Below are positions 34,594 to 44,300 of a DNA stretch of 64,000 nucleotides, in pieces. The notes below the pieces were generated by a model. That model saw only the letters and a program-made list of their open reading frames with translations. It was not told the origin of the DNA and searched no databases. How positions within the stretch are numbered: the stretch's first letter is position 1; every line of letters begins with the position of its first letter. The DNA is from Euborellia annulipes (Eukaryota; Arthropoda; Insecta; Dermaptera; Anisolabididae): contig JAKCPI010005698.1 of assembly GCA_023213315.1 (NCBI GenBank), positions 124,001 through 188,000 of the forward strand. The letters are read 5' to 3'. Made by a program: the position numbers and the translations under genes.

Positions 34594-35494
34594 ACCGTTT
34601 TCGGGGGACAGCCCCCCTACTTATTTCCACCCCTTTTCGCTAATTTTAGGGCCATTAATTCATTTTGGAGGGATGATAAATAATATTTTGGTTTTAACAT
34701 TTCTTCAGAAGGTTTAGAGAGGTGAAAAGTTCAAAAACATGAACATTTGGTTCCACTTGTCCCTTAAATTGCAAAAAAATCATTAAAAAATGATCGATTT
34801 TTTCTGTTTTTTTTTTTTCCCGCAATTTTTTCTCTGCTTTTCTACATATTCCAGTTAACAGACCTCCCTCATCCTTCCTTAAACATCCCTCAACAAAAAA
34901 AAATACATATATATATAGGATAAAGCGGGTGAAGCGTGAGTGATTCCAAAGCCCTCGTAAGGGGTTATAAGTTTCACAGTTCCACGCTGCACAGTCGGTC
35001 GAATTCACAAATATGCCGTTATAATTGTCTTTTTTTTTGGGGCGGATCTTTACAAATTTAAAATTATATATACACATTCCTTTATGCCCTTCAATATTCG
35101 CGAATTTGACCAACTGTGCAGCGTGGAGCTGTGGATCTTACATCTTCTTGCGAGTGATTCGGAATCGCTAGCGCTTCACCCACTTATCCTATATATTTTT
35201 TTTTTATTGAGGGATGTTTAAGAAAGGATGAGGGAGGTCGGCTAACTGGAATATGTAAAAAAGCAGTGAAAAAACTGCGGAAAAACAGAAAAAAATCGAT
35301 TATTTTTAATGATTTTTTTGCAATTTGATAGACAAACCTCTCCCCCTTGGATCCAAATATTTTTTGAACTTTTCTCCTATCTAGGCCTTCAGAAGGTTTA
35401 AAATATGCCTTTTGATCCGTCCAAATTTAATTCATGGCGCTAAAATTAAGGAAAAGGGGTGGAAATAAGAATGGGACTCTCCTCCGAAAACGGT
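34594..35494. repeat. Large foldback element, arms about 330 bp
   Basis: TACCGTTTTCGGGGGACAG and the complementary CTCTCCTCCGAAAACGGTA end long inverted arms. The arms share TTATTTCCACCCCTTTTC, CTTCAGAAGGTTTA and GAGGGATGTTTAAG-type blocks and an inner GAAGCG...GCAGCGTGGA hairpin. The centre contains no domain; the 139-codon minus-strand frame across the left arm is a by-product. A MITE abuts the right end. Confidence 0.75.
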
Positions 35495-35700
35495 ACAGTG
35501 AGGGGCAATATCAAGTCCCACCCATGCGTTTTCTACTTGTGATTATTTCATTGTTTATTATAAAAGAAAATGAAAATCTTTATTAGAAATTTTCTAGGTT
35601 TGAACCATGAAAGTTTCCATTAAAAAATAGATAATATTTTTCTAAAAACAATGAAATAATCACAAGTAGAAAACGCATGGCTGGGACTTGTCCCTCACTG
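35495..35700. mobile_element. TA-inserting MITE, copy 7
   Basis: CAGTGAGGGGCAATATCAAG to TCCCTCACTG, with TA on each side. It inserted exactly at the GTA that ends the foldback element. Confidence 0.8.
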
Positions 35701-35704
35701 TACA

Positions 35705-35968
35705 TGTAAATTCTCGTTTTGCCCTCAAATTTGTTTGAAGCACACTTTACTCTTGTATTTCATAGGCAAGATAGGAGAAATTGTTGCCATGGTAATAAAA
35801 TACTCTGATATAAAAATTAAATTTTCACTTCATAATATTTAAACACACACTTTTTTCCCATTCACACTCACACACACATGCACACAGTCTTTTCGGCAAC
35901 TCAGGCCATTTAAGACTTTAAACGATAACCATTATATTAATAATATATTTATTTGGGGTCCAGGCATT
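35705..35968. repeat. Fragments of dual-hairpin repeat and family-A SINE
   Basis: Bases 35706-35800 (TTTGAAGCACACTTTACTCTT, CATAGGCAAGATAGGAGAAA) match the body of the repeat at 61694-62432. Bases 35885-35968 on the minus strand match the SINE tail (CAGTCTTTTCGGCAACTCAG). Confidence 0.55.
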
Positions 35969-35982
35969 TTTTTTTGTTTTAT

Positions 35983-36090
35983 ACCTTAGTATCTATTAAA
36001 TCGTGAATTCCAGAGTAGTACAGTACTTCTCATGATATAGTAGTACAGTACTACTCTGGAATTCATGATTTAATAGATACTAAGGCATAA
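35983..36090. repeat. Hairpin of ~50-bp arms
   Basis: CTTAGTATCTATTAAATC, GTGAATTCCAGAGTAGTAC and their complements enclose a tiny loop near 36037. No coding. Confidence 0.7.
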
Positions 36091-36599
36091 AACCAAGAAA
36101 GTGAAATGTGGGTTAGGTCGTTCTGGCGCTGATGGCCTCATTTGTCCTTCACTCTCCGCCACCGCTAGGAACAGTTCTTGGTTCATTTATAGTAATTTTT
36201 AAATTTTAATTATTAACTTATAGCTTATCTAAGATGGGGGATTCTAATCGCTTTATGAAGACCCCTTTTCTACAGCGTTCATTTGTGCCCTCTATTACAT
36301 TATATATTTAAAAACACACGTGTCATTTTTTTAGTGCGCATTCTCCAGCGGGCCGGGGGGTTGAAATTGATTTAACAATCAACCAAAATGAGTTAAACTA
36401 TAATACTTTTATCGTTCAAGCGGAGCTCATCCGGTATGCGGAAACTATGATAGAAGGAAAGCACCTTGGCTCTTGAATCTGTTCCTTATATAAAATTTAA
36501 ATTTATTCTTATATACATTTTATATTGATCCACAAAGGACTATTAGAAAAGGCAAGAACAAATTTTAATTTTACTTATGCTTATAAAATTATTTAAAAG

Positions 36600-37320
36600 C
36601 ACCCGGGCTTGGTGTAGTTGGTAGCGTGCCTACCTTCTACACCGAACGTCGCGGGTTCGGCCCCAGGCAGTCCGATTATTTTATTTAAGCCATTTGGATA
36701 CAAATGGCTTAAATATATGAAATATATATAGAGAGAAAGTATTGCGATTATGTCAAAATTTCGATGTCGAGATTTTGATGGATCTTCACGTTTTAAGGTC
36801 CCCAAAAAAATGATTTTCGCGACATGGTCTGTCTGTGTGTTCAATTTAAAGCAAGAAGTAATTGAGCTAGGAGGTTGAAATTTTTTATTTAAGTTAGACA
36901 CCCACCTAGGGCGTGAAAATAAGCTTTTGATCAAAATCGGTCAAAAAGTACTAGTACTTTACTGATGCAGTTTTTCAGTTTTTTTCGATTTTCTCAAAAT
37001 TCGCTCCAACGATTTTTTTTTTTTTTAATTCAAAAATCAATTATTTTTTAGATTCTCATTAAAATGTATATTCTCATTTTGCCAATGAAATCTTCTGAAG
37101 ACCACTTTACTCTTTTTTTCATAGGAAAGATAGGAGAAATGGTTGCTATGGTAACAAAATATAAATATTTCCCATGTTTATAAATTTTACATCTTGAATT
37201 TTCCAAATGGCTTGGACCCCAAATATATATATTATTAATTAACGGTTATCGTAAAAAATCTTATATGGTCTAAGTTACCGAAAAGACTGTGTGAACGTGT
37301 GTGTGAATGTGAATGTGAAC
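36600..37320 (+). repeat. Family-A SINE split by a dual-hairpin repeat
   Basis: The SINE head (B box GGGTTCGGCCCC) and core run to about 36716. A partial dual-hairpin repeat (GAGAGAAAGTATTGCG... to about 37195) interrupts. The SINE resumes with CAAATGGCTTGGACCCCAAA, GGTTATCG and the tail TAAGTTACCGAAAAGACTG. A clear nested insertion; the 113-codon minus-strand frame here is a by-product. Confidence 0.7.
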
Positions 37321-37554
37321 GAGAAAAAGTGTGTTTTGTATTTAAAAAAAAAAAAAAAATTCTTGAATTTTAATATATTGGCGGAAACTAAACGACCCAA
37401 AAAGGAGCCTTAGTATTTTGAAAATTAGTTAGTTATTAATGAACCTCGACCTTCTGATCTATTGAACTCCTCTATTTTTTCGGAAGGAAGAGGACAGAGG
37501 ATTGTCTATTATATATATATATATATATACATTGCAAAATATTGAATAGAATTT

Positions 37555-37932
37555 ATATTTTCCCCATTTACTCAGTCAGTTTATTTACTCAATCAGTTTA
37601 TTTATTTTTTCCTTAAATACATTTTAAGAGAAAGCGAATTCCGCATAAGATTTGCTAGCCAAATGGGCCTGAATCCAAGTCCTACCTAAAGATTGAAGAA
37701 GAACAAATATTTAAATAATAAAATCTGGTGTGACAAGCACCCCTTCGATACCCTTCGGTAAGAGAAAGTTGTGTCCTGTGCTTGTCACAACAGATTTTTT
37801 TATTTAAATATTTATTCTTCTTCAATCTTGGATTCAGGCCCATTTGGCTAGCAAATCTTATGCAGAATTCGCTTTCTCTTAAAATGTATTTAAGGAAAAA
37901 TAAATAAACTGACTGAGTAAATGGGAAAATAT
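37555..37932. repeat. ~375-bp palindrome with the TCTGGTGTGAC hairpin at its centre
   Basis: Arms (CATTTACTCAGTCAGTTTAT..., GCTAGCCAAATGGGCCTGAA...) flank a centre at 37722-37797 that is a copy of the 3' hairpin of the dual-hairpin repeat (AATCTGGTGTGACAAGCACC...GTCACAACAGATT). The hairpin therefore sits at the fold point of a larger palindrome. Confidence 0.7.
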
Positions 37933-38169
37933 TATCAATTCAAGGGCGGATCCAGAGGTGTTTCTCGGGGGGTAATCTGGTGTGACTCGTCGCACAGCAC
38001 ACTATTTTTTTTTAATTTCGGTAATTTAAAAGCGCATTCTGTACTTGTTTGCCAGAATATAAATACACATCAAATTTTTAAGTATTAATTTAAAAAATTT
38101 TACATTAAAAATAAATTTTTTTGCGAAAAAAAGGTATTTTTTTCGAATCTCGGGGGGGGGGGGGGGGGT

Positions 38170-38632
38170 AATTTTTTTTTTTTTTTTTTTTTTTTTTTTC
38201 GAATGGGTGCATAAGGTCCGAAGACCTATAATGACCAATAGTCACATGCAGCCAGGAAGAAAATAAAAACAAAAGGAGAAGCATAAAGGGGAAACTCAAC
38301 TATATTTGCCCTTTTTTTAATGACACCTGTATGATTTTGTTTTGATTTTTTATCAAAATTAACGAATATTTTCTATTTCTTCTTTGATTATTTCAAAAAC
38401 TATTCAGTTTTCGAAAAAATGTCAAAGAATAAAAACTTTTTAAAATAGAGTATTTTATCATAATATAACAAAAAAATTGAAAATTTCAAAATTTTTGAAA
38501 AAACTTTTTAAGTAAAGTACTACTTCCAAGTGACGTATTTACTCCAAAAGTTGATAGAAATCTACAATTTTAGTGTAAGGAGCATATACCAAATTTCATC
38601 GATCTAGCTGCTTTGGTTTTTAAGCAATCGTG

Positions 38633-38692
<60 letters not shown>

Positions 38693-39473
38693 TAATGCCA
38701 AAAATGGTTTTTTTGGACTCAGGGAGGTCTAAAACGTGGAGAAACATCAAAATCTCGAAGTCGAATTTTTTTACGATTACATAACTTTCTCTATACGAGA
38801 AAGTAACAAAAGGAGAAGCATAAAGGGGAAACTCAACTGCGGGAACTGAGAAGATGCCTGTTGAGGTTAGACTTGAAAGTCTGAAGATTGTAGGTTTTGG
38901 GGAAGATAGACGCAGGGAGCTTGTTCCAATCACGGGAGGTCATGGGGACAAAGGAAGAATGAAATTGTTTTGTTCTGTTAGTCGTGATCTGAACAGCATA
39001 GGGATGCTGGGAAGATGCCTCTCTTGTGTTCCGTGAATATGTTGCATTGGGTGGGATAATTGATTTTAATTCGGCAGAGCATTGACCATGGTAATACCTG
39101 TAGAAGAGAGATAGTGAAGATACTCTTCTTCTATGATCTAGTGACTGTAGGGATGCAGTAAGGGTAGAATCACCTATCAGTCTAATTGCACGCCTCTGTA
39201 TGGCTTCCAAAGAGGAGAGAGCGTCTTTCGACGCCCCTCGCCAAAGGTGGGAACAATATTCAAGACACGGCCGAATTTGGGCTTTATAGAGGATTAGGAG
39301 TTGTTGGGAGGAAAAGTAACGCTTCGTTTTGAATAGGAAACCCAATTTCCTTGCGGTAGATTTAACCACAGAAGAGATGTGGTTGCTCCAGGAGAGATCA
39401 GATGTAACTGTCACTCCCAGAACAGAAAATGAATCTTTGAACTCGAGGCCATTATTGCTGTAAATTACCCCCT
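38170..39473 (-). pseudogene. 5'-truncated CR1/L2-like LINE, reverse transcriptase C-terminus
   Basis: The minus-strand frame, open from about 39470 to a TGA at 38833-38835, includes NGLEFKDSFSVLGVTVTSDL, RPCLEYCSHLWRG, AIQRRAIRLIGD and WNKLPASIFP. This is the thumb and C-terminal region of CR1/L2/jockey-type reverse transcriptases. Its 3' UTR continues, after removal of a repeat at 38302-38804, to a poly(A) tail seen as T's at 38171-38199. The catalytic YADD-type domain and endonuclease are missing. Target-site bases (G)TAATT / TAAATT lie on both sides. The frame is intact over 210 codons, so the insertion is fairly young. Confidence 0.8.
38302..38804 (-). repeat. Dual-hairpin-type repeat with (CA)n, inside the LINE 3' UTR
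   Basis: The minus strand starts ACTTTCTCGTATAGAGAAAGT like the family's 5' hairpin and contains GAGATTTTGATG and a (TG)n tract (plus-strand CA repeat 38633-38687). It is bounded by a perfect 34-bp direct repeat: 38268-38301 and 38805-38838. Its 3' end (GTGTCATTAAAAAAAGGGC) differs from the TCTGGTGTGAC ending of other copies. Confidence 0.75.
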
Positions 39474-39669
39474 TTACCCCCCCCCCCCTGTATCCGCCCT
39501 TGTATCAATTCTATTCAATTCAATTTTTCCAATGTATTGTCATTAAGGCACTATACTAAGGCTCCTTAAGAATTTTTTAAATTATATTATTAATAGTATA
39601 ATTGTTTAGTAGAATAGATTTTTTTTATTCTTAATAAAAAATTTATTTAATTTTTTTTTCTATTTTCAG

Positions 39670-39690
39670 TGGATACAAATGGAAAGCAGA
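39670..39690 (+). CDS. Stomatin gene, 21-nt microexon
   Basis: Acceptor TTTTTCTATTTTCAG and donor A|GTGAGT enclose 21 bases. Entered in phase 1 and left in phase 1, it adds Met-Asp-Thr-Asn-Gly-Lys-Gln, with the last base completing Thr. Including it preserves the frame between exons 34295 and 44194, and so would skipping it, because its length is a multiple of three. It lies in the cytoplasmic N-terminal tail just before the membrane hairpin. Confidence 0.65.
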
Positions 39691-40244
39691 GTGAGTTTTA
39701 ATTTTTAATCATTTTTAATGGTCATTTGCATGTACATTTAAAAAATTAGATGTTTATTTATAGATATTAATCACAATCCTATTCCCGTAATGTAGATTTT
39801 CGAAGGAATTAGAAATAAATGTTTATCTCTTTTGTTTTACAATTTGACACAGCAACTGTTTATTTTGGATAGAAATAAATTTAAGTAAACTCAAAATAGA
39901 TCAATCAATCAATTGGCGTATTTTTTTAATTTTATTTGAGTTTTAATTTGTTTTCAATAGATTCGCCGTTTGTTTGTCAGAACTGATTTTGTATAAATCG
40001 ACAATTCTTTAGCTCAAAATTACTGTTGGCTCCTTCGAAAATTTTTTAACTTAACAGAGACATCTCCCGTTACCTTTTTGATGGATTAATTGCTTGAAAG
40101 AAAATCCTAAACACACTTGCATAGCTGCTTGGGGAGGTCAAGAATTGTTCATGAGTGCTCTTCTGGATAATTTATTTAAAAATTGGGCAAAATGTAATTT
40201 TAATATTCATTTTCGTCATATAGTCAAATACTTTCTAAATCAGG

Positions 40245-40352
40245 CGTCAGACCGTGCGTTGGACCGGCTTGATCTATCCTTCTCGGTCGCAAAATCGCAT
40301 GATAGGGTTGGAGGGAAAAGTGAGGTCCGCCGACCCCGCCGGGAATAAGACG
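40245..40352 (+). pseudogene. Worn LINE C-terminal tail, third copy
   Basis: CATGATAGGGTTGGAGGGAA and GTGAGGTCCGCCGACCCCGC followed by GGGAATAA match the end of the fragments at 15177 and 19643 with a frameshift. No usable frame remains. Confidence 0.5.
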
Positions 40353-40419
40353 AGGACAGAAGAGTCAAATAAATATTTAAAAATAATAAAGATTGGGAAA
40401 GCCTAGTGTATATATTGAA

Positions 40420-40797
40420 ATAATAATGGTTGTGATGAGGTATATTCAGGCCAAAAATTAATCCGCCGTTTCGGGAGTCTGAACGCCTCCCTTCTTCAGA
40501 ACTAATGTGGATACAAAAAATTAACCTTTCCCTTGGATTTATCATTAGGGTATGAAATAAATTAGTCTAATTTCGTCTCCAAATTTGCAGAAAGGCATTT
40601 GTAATAGAGTTATCAAGTTAATAACTCGATATCTCTATTTATTTCATACTCTTATGATAAAATCAAGGGGAAAGTTAATTTTTTGAATCCACATTAGTCC
40701 TGAAGAAGGGAGGCGTTCAGACTCCCAAAACGTCGGCTGTATAGTGGAGTTAAATTTTTGCCTGAATATACCTCCATCACAAGCATTGTTATTATTA
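40420..40797. repeat. Palindrome with two hammerhead-like cores
   Basis: The minus core at 40465-40499 reads CTGAAGA, A, GGGAG...CTCCC, GAAACGGC. The plus core at 40700-40734 has the same CTGAAGA and stem II, but AAAACGTC in place of GAAACGTC. The perfect five-pair stem II is kept in both arms, while the other core parts have each lost a base. Arms extend to TAATAATGGTTGTGATGAGG and its complement. Confidence 0.7.
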
Positions 40798-40822
40798 TCT
40801 TCTTTCTTCTTCTTCTTTTTTT

Positions 40823-41327
40823 TCTTTATATATAAAATTCTTCTGTACGTGTGTATGTGACTGAACTCCTCCTAAACGAATGAACCAATTATGATGAAAT
40901 TTTCTGTGTATGTTTGTGAGAGTCCCGGACAGGTTTTGTTTCACAAATAACAATAAGTTAATGAGTAATTAACCGTTAAAATAAGAAAAAAATAAAAATT
41001 AGGAGAAATAGTTGCCATCGTAACAAAATATAAATATTTACCCATGTTTACGATTTTTTTTATTTATTTACATTTTGAATTCTAAAATATCGGCGTAAAT
41101 TTTTTGTCTGTGTACCGGGAAAGTCCCGGAAAGGATATGATTCACAAAAAATCTTAAGTTCATGAATAACTTAATTAACCGTTAAAATAATCCCTATATA
41201 TAAAAATGAAAAGGGAAAAATGTTTGTATGTACCGGTATGTATATAAGTAGGCGAGCAAGGGGGTCCAGGGGGCGCAGCCCCCTGGCTAGACGGAGAGCC
41301 CCGCCGAAGGCGGGGCTTTGCGTCTAG
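40823..41327 (+). mobile_element. Non-autonomous Helitron
   Basis: 5' TC followed by TTTATATATAAAATTCTTCT. The 3' end has a GC-rich hairpin GCCCCGCCGAAGGCGGGGC at 41298-41316, then TTTGCGT and CTAG (41324-41327) before T, which is classic Helitron structure. Within it, a second TC-TATATATAAAAATG start at 41191 suggests a shorter element using the same 3' end or an earlier fusion. CCAGGGGGCGCAGCCCCCTGG precedes the terminal hairpin. No Rep/helicase is present. Confidence 0.75.
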
Positions 41328-41336
41328 TTTAAATAT

Positions 41337-42104
41337 ATATATGTCGTAGACAGATCGTGAAATTAGACAGTTCATGAACTGTCTAGACATTTCATGAACT
41401 GCAGCCAGATCGTGTAATGGTCAAACAGTTACATGATCTGGCTAAAAATTTTAGACAGTTCATGAAATGCAATTGGGCTTTAGACAGATCGTGTAATGCT
41501 CGAGAATTACATGAAATGTCTAAATTTTTTAGGCAGTTCATGAACTGCCTAACAGCAGTTTTGCCGATCGTGTACTGTTTGTAAAGCAAATAAAGATCTC
41601 GAAAAAAGTCAATTTTTTTCAATATTATTATTATTATCGATTACTAAATTTTCCAAATCTTCCTCACTTTGTAAATCTTGAGTTAAGGTGCGCGTCTCGG
41701 GATTCTATTTTTGGGAGATTCCAGCGGCCACAAATTTGAAGCTATCTCAATTTTTTTTTAATTAAAGCTATTTAAAATGTCTACAACTTATAGAAGCCCT
41801 TTTTTTGGTTTTCGAAAAAATAAAATTTTTGTTTTTAGATTTATTGCATTAAATTATAAACAGTACACGATCGGCAAAACTGCTGTTAGGCAGTTCATGG
41901 ACTGCCTAAAAGATTTAGACATTTCATGTAATTCTCGAGCATTACACGATCTGTCTAAGGCCCAATTGCATTTCATGAACTGTCTAAAATTTTTAGCCAG
42001 ATCATGTAATTGTTTGACCATTACACGATCTGGCTGCAGTTCATGAAATGTCTAGACAGTTCATGAACTGTCTAATTTCACGATCTGTCTACGACATATA
42101 TATT
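41337..42104. mobile_element. Multi-palindromic foldback element, copy 2 (inverted)
   Basis: Same element as 26161-26930 but with the unique centre in the opposite orientation (GCGCGTCTCGGGATTC here against GAACCCCGAGACGCGC there). Terminal arms carry the same CAGTTCATGAACTG and CAGATCGTG units and again lie against (TA)n. The adjacent Helitron ends 10 bp to the left. Confidence 0.8.
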
Positions 42105-42540
42105 GAGAAACAGGATGAATAAAGAAGAGCAGCTAGTATTTGTTTCATTTATTTAAGGACCATTAAGCTAACGTTTCGGTCTCGGTCGAGATCATCTTCA
42201 GAGCTTATGAGCTGTCAATATGAGACAAATTTTAAAAAACTCAATTATATAATTCATAACCAATAACCTGTAGTCGATTAGACGTACCACACGACTGTTG
42301 CTCCTCCAATAATAGACTCAATTGTTACCAGTGTAAATTAATTTATATCTATTTTTATATACTTGAATTATAACTTAATGGTTATGAATTATATAATTGA
42401 GTTTTTTTAAATTTGTCTCATATTGACAGCCCATAAGCTCTGAAAATGGTCTCGACCGAGACCGAAACGTTAGCTTAATGGGCCTTAAATAAATGAAACA
42501 AATACTAGCTGCTCTTCTTTATTCATCCTGTTTCTCAATA
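42103..42540. repeat. Palindrome with two hammerhead-like cores
   Basis: Arms from TATTGAGAAACAGGATGAAT to the complementary end at 42540. The minus core at 42170-42201 reads CTGAAGA, T, then a GATCTCG...CGAGACC stem, GAAACGTT. The plus core at 42440-42471 has CTGAAAA, GGTCTCG...CGAGACC, GAAACGTT. Stem II is seven pairs, perfect in the plus copy. The next base after ACGT is T. Confidence 0.75.
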
Positions 42541-42667
42541 ATTTTATCCACCTATAAATCTACTTTTCTCAACATCTATTAAGAAGAATCTTTTCTTTAT
42601 ATATATATATATATATTTATTTTTAAACATTCTCACTTTTTTCCCATTCACGGACACTTACCACATC

Positions 42668-42858
42668 ATACAAACAGTCTTTTCGGCAACTTGGGGCATA
42701 TAAGAAGATAACCGTTATTTATGATAATATCTATTGAGGGCCAGTCATTTTTATTTAAGCCATTTAGTATCCAAATGGCTTAAATAAAATCATCGGACTG
42801 TCTGGGATCCGAACCCGCGACCCTTCGTTTAGAAGGTCAGCACGCTACCAACTTAAAT
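42668..42858 (-). repeat. Family-A SINE, minus copy
   Basis: Plus-strand view: CAGTCTTTTCGGCAACTTGG (tail), GATAACCGTTATT, TTTAAGCCATTTAGTATCC with a palindrome, CATCGGACTGTCTGGGATCC and GAACCCGCGACCCTTCG (B box complement). Confidence 0.7.
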
Positions 42859-42911
42859 ATATTTAAAATTATTCATATACTCTGAATTTACAAATTTATA
42901 TATACGTATAG

Positions 42912-43008
42912 TGAGTTTTTAATTATAGACCACATTTTGTATTAATTATTTATTAAAAATATAAATAATTAATACAAAATGTGATCTATAATTAAAAACC
43001 CACAAAAT
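42912..43008. repeat. Small hairpin element
   Basis: GTGAGTTTTTAATTATAG, ACCACATTTTGTATTAATTA and their complements pair with a ~10-bp loop. Non-coding, between two SINE/intron stretches. Confidence 0.6.
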
Positions 43009-43541
43009 AATAACGTATAGACAGATTGGAAAAATTGGTATTTGTTTAAATCTATTGATAAGAAAAGTATTACGTTCTCAAGAACAATTAAAGATCCATA
43101 AATAAAGAATAATGGCTGTGCGTGTGTTTCCCCCTATAACTAGATAGTAGTGACTTCGTGAATAATTTTTTCTAAAAATAAATATATCCTGTAATATTAT
43201 TATTTAAATAAATATTAATCAATTCTTTTATAATTATTTTAGTTATATATATATATCAATGACCTATTTTGCTATTATTGATGGCATATACTCCGATTGG
43301 CTCTTATTGACTAGATGTGTTCTAGATAATCATAATTGCATTAAGTTACCGTCATTTTTGTTTTTTTAGAACAAACCACTTGGCCCATTGAACTCACTTG
43401 TGGCTTTTTTCCCTCTCTAATCTATTGATATATGCGCGCGCATAGAACCCTTAATACAGCAGGCCTTGTCATAAGTGCTGATCGGGTAATTCCAACAACC
43501 CCTAGGATATACATTAGTTAGTTCATTACTAGTGTAGATTA

Positions 43542-43638
43542 ATGCCTCGAATCGGTCACGATCTGCGAAAAGCCTCTAACTCAATGGAGTTGCCTTTCTA
43601 CCCTCCCCCTACTGATAGTCAATCCATGTATAGTCATG
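43542..43638 (+). CDS. Candidate alternative first exon of the stomatin gene
   Basis: ATG opens 32 codons plus one base: MPRIGHDLRKASNS, then MELPFYPPPTDSQSMYSH. It ends at a strong donor, ATG|GTAAGT (43639). An in-frame TAG lies four codons upstream. Exit phase 1 matches exon 44194, giving ...MYSHAEEPDQG and a ~299-residue stomatin. The Pro-rich, GC-richer frame stands out from the intron. A CCAAT-like GATTGGCT at 43295 and TATACAT at 43508 lie upstream. It would be an internal promoter in the third intron. Inferred from phase and signals; no transcript evidence. Confidence 0.5.
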
Positions 43639-43980
43639 GTAAGTGGACATTCACGTAGTTCCTAAATATTAATTAATTAATTTTTTGTTATTAACATACT
43701 AATAAACACGAGAATATTCTCTAAATTTAAAAATTTTGTAATTCAATTGCTCTAAATTTATTTTATTCTTCATGCTTGATTGTTTCTAAAATTATTATTT
43801 TGATTTAGTTTAAAATAGGCAAGTTCCCCACATTCCAGTATCTCAACCAAATGGGATCTGAGCTTAAAAAAAAAAGTAAAAAATTTTTTAAACATAAATT
43901 GGAAGAAAGTTAAGTTTACTGAATTTATTTACTTTTTTTTTTTAATTCTACCCTATTTTTCCTAAATTTTGACTTCCTAA

Positions 43981-44010
43981 TGGCTAGACGCGAAGCCTGT
44001 CTTCGGCTAG
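43981..44010 (+). mobile_element. Helitron 3' end fragment
   Basis: GGCTAGACGCGAAGCCTGTC followed by TTCGGCTAG before T has the hairpin-plus-CTAG ending of a Helitron. It is just 183 bp upstream of exon 44194. The rest of the element cannot be traced. Confidence 0.5.
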
Positions 44011-44193
44011 TTATTTATTTATTTATTTTGGTATATTAAAACGATATATTCAAATTCTTTTCCCCTATTTACACAAGTTGAACTGTCTTTGAACCTAACA
44101 AATAAACCCGCGGATCAATACGTTCCATTGAAATGAAATCATTTATTATCAAGATAAAATCGCAAAAGTAATTTGAACATTTTTTTTTTCCAG

Positions 44194-44300
44194 CGGAAGA
44201 ACCTGACCAGGGCTCTGGAGTATGCGGAGCAATCCTGATAGCCATCAGTTGGATCATCGTTGTTTGCACTCTGCCATTCTCGCTTATTGTTTGCTTTAAG
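44194..44300 (+). CDS. Stomatin gene, membrane-hairpin exon
   Basis: Poly-T tract and CCAG acceptor, phase-1 entry, 35 codons, donor AAG|GTAAAG in phase 0. It codes for EEPDQGSGVCGAILIAISW followed by IIVVCTLPFSLIVCFK. The hydrophobic run of ~26 residues with the central Pro (LPFSL) is the intramembrane hairpin of stomatin and MEC-2-type proteins, which enters the inner leaflet without crossing. Cys residues beside it are candidate palmitoylation sites, as in the family. This exon and the next three fix the gene's identity. Confidence 0.9.

Larger units (their letters stand above)
37941..39502. mobile_element. hAT-type element containing a LINE
   Basis: Ends CAAGGGCGGATCCAG and CTGTATCCGCCCTTG are inverted repeats with a perfect 8-bp target duplication TATCAATT (37933-37940 and 39503-39510). 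Without the LINE it would be about 260 bp, matching the relative at 51687-51925. No transposase is present. The G run at 38151-38168 and the C run at 39476-39488 are the two halves of the same region, separated by the LINE. Confidence 0.85.

Noticed and set aside
34694..35113. 139-codon minus-strand frame
   Set aside because: It follows one arm of the foldback element 34594-35494, has no domain, and the matching arm does not keep the frame.
36593..36934. 113-codon minus-strand frame
   Set aside because: It crosses the junction between a SINE and a dual-hairpin repeat, so it is a chance fusion of repeat sequence.
41777..42046. 76- and 89-codon frames repeated at 26644, 41392 and 41777
   Set aside because: They recur because they read the palindromic arms of the same foldback element in both orientations. 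The periodic residues mirror the DNA repeat.
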